A stretch of DNA of 64,000 nucleotides. Source: Chelonoidis abingdonii (Eukaryota; Chordata; Testudines; Testudinidae). The stretch covers positions 8,696,372-8,760,371 of the forward strand of contig NC_133782.1 in the NCBI RefSeq assembly GCF_003597395.2, written 5' to 3'. The notes under the pieces were generated by a model. It saw only the letters and a program-made list of their open reading frames with translations, was not told where the DNA came from and did not search any database. Made by a program: the position numbers and the translations under genes. Shown piece after piece: positions 62,512 through 64,000 of the stretch; within the stretch, counting starts at the first letter, position 1, and every line of letters begins with the position of its first letter.

Positions 62512-64000
62512 TAGGCATCTCTGAAATGCTTAATTGTCTATTTAAGTTTCTGTGAATGTGAATACACATGAAAACTTGCTGGCTTTCAGATGTAAAATAC
62601 ACACAAAGTGTCTGAAGGAAGAATTCTAAATATTGGAATGTATCTCCAATTCTAATTCCCACCAACTTGTGAGCAAGTCCAAATGTTCCCACTGGTTTAC
62701 AGCTTTTGTGTACTATACTATAGCCTACCAGTGTTATGCTGCTAACTGTTAGCATGGCCATATTTTGTGTGGTTTAAAAAAAAAAAAGATATCTAACAAG
62801 CAAGGATAATAGCAGTTTACTGAAGTACTTTCACTTTCAAACCATATTACAAATGTTAATCCTCTCATAACCCCTGTGTGATTGGTAAGTGAATGTATTT
62901 TCTCAACTTGAAAGCTGGGGAAACTCAGGGTGAAAAGTTGTGACTTTCCCATGGCCATTAGGGGTGTCAATGTCAAATCCAAAATTAAAACTTGGAAGTT
63001 CTTTGCTCAGATCACTGGGTGATATCTGTTATCAAGAGAGAAAATTATGGATTTCCTCTGTTCTACATTTAAAAGAGTTGGGGGGGAAACTGCTCAAATT
63101 ATATATCAGTAAAAAGAACATTTTGCTTGATTTGAAGTGTCTTTTTATATGTAGATCCATCAGGTTTACCACATATTTCAAGACTAAGGGGAAAAAAGGT
63201 TTTAGACTTGTTAAAAATTGAAAGATCTTACCTTATTATGACAACCTTAAATTTTGCCCCAGAAGAATTTAAGGTTGAGAGGGTGATTTTCTTTTAACTT
63301 TTTTTTAAAACAGCATATCATGAGGCAGAGCAATACATTGTTTTACATTGACCAGTAAAATACAAATTGACACTTTCAGTGACCAGGCTTTATAGGATGT
63401 ATAATTGTGATTCTTCAAAACTAATTTGTGGAAGCATTTAGTTATCTTGAGCTGTATATAATACAGTTCCATTTTAGAGTTAGAGCAATTATGCAAAATT
63501 TTGTATTCACACCAGTCTTCATAACAAACTAGGATTCTCTTTTTAAAACATGCTTAATTTCAGTTGAAGTTTGGTGTTTTGGGGATTACTTACCCCTTCA
63601 GTTTAAAGGCCATGCAGATGCCAGTGATCAAGGCAGTTGCCCAAGAGGTGTGAATATGGGTTAGTTGCTGCTTCTGAGGCATTCTGCACACCACTGCTAG
63701 CACAGGAACTGTCCAACAGTGTGTGTGCTCAGTGAGTCACCATCATTTTCTATTTCCATGAATCTGAAAGGCACTCAAACTCTTCTGGCCTGGGGACCAA
63801 AAATTTGGATGCCGCTCTCAACTTGAGTTCACAACTCATCTGCCATACTCTATTTTAGCTAAGCTGGCAATGGAAAATGTAAATGTGAGCACTTCATATT
63901 AATCAGAAAAAATGTGCATTGGTCAACCAACATGGTGATAAGACAAATCAATTATTACAAAATACTCTTGAGATTGTTTTTGATCTATTGAGTATTTTGA

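Larger units (their letters stand above)
56713..64000 (+). other. TAF4: TAF4 intron 2 (partial)
   Basis: At least 7.3 kb. No continuation of TAF4 (expected MVLVRSENGQLL) was found in the window. It contains a TA-flanked MITE, a hAT MITE, two or three palindromic MITEs and a T28 run. The remaining sequence is unassigned. Confidence 0.8.

Overview
This is a stretch of vertebrate nuclear genome, most likely from a turtle. The gene order is PSMA7 (+), LSM14B (-), TAF4 (+): PSMA7 and LSM14B are tail-to-tail, LSM14B and TAF4 head-to-head. As I recall, the same arrangement occurs at human 20q13.33, in inverted orientation. Introns are long and repeat-bearing, splice sites are canonical, and two CpG-rich promoters are present. 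The interspersed repeats (CR1 LINEs, L2/MIR-type SINEs, PIF/Harbinger, hAT and TA-flanked MITEs, a Penelope-like fragment, a solo LTR) are families I associate with turtle genomes. The turtle call is inference; gene identities rest on read-through translations. Layout: 1-4045 holds the last four exons and 3' end of PSMA7 (20S proteasome alpha subunit). Its first intron in the window carries a hAT element split by a CR1 LINE. 4046-8330 is the intergenic spacer between the two gene ends. 8335-23545 is LSM14B on the minus strand: nine coding exons joining to an intact 420-codon frame, a probable untranslated last exon, and a CpG-rich, TATA-containing promoter with an NRF1-type palindrome. 23.6-52.3 kb is a gene-poor spacer of about 29 kb made of transposons, two degenerate minisatellites and unassigned sequence. 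It includes a solo LTR (28049-28476), a Penelope-like 3' end (33.87-34.81 kb), a 1.96-kb Harbinger deletion derivative (36169-38130) and a 4.38-kb relative in opposite orientation (44262-48642) that still holds decayed MYB/SANT-like and transposase sequence. 52.37-53.7 kb is the TAF4 CpG island. TAF4 coding exon 1 is at 53354-53666 and exon 2 at 55642-56712, after which intron 2 runs off the window. The best candidate for something undescribed is TAF4 intron 1. The whole 1975-bp intron is a degenerate tandem array of about 15 units (roughly 100-180 bp each). The last unit contains the start of coding exon 2, and the end of exon 1 resembles the same unit. Exonic and intronic copies share a coding-like core (exon 2 reads VQGGVINHNT, an intronic copy VQRGVINHDT). 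This looks like an intron formed or expanded by tandem duplication inside what I recall as one large first exon in mammals. The three genes act separately: PSMA7 in the proteasome core, LSM14B in mRNP granules and translational repression, TAF4 as a structural subunit of TFIID.
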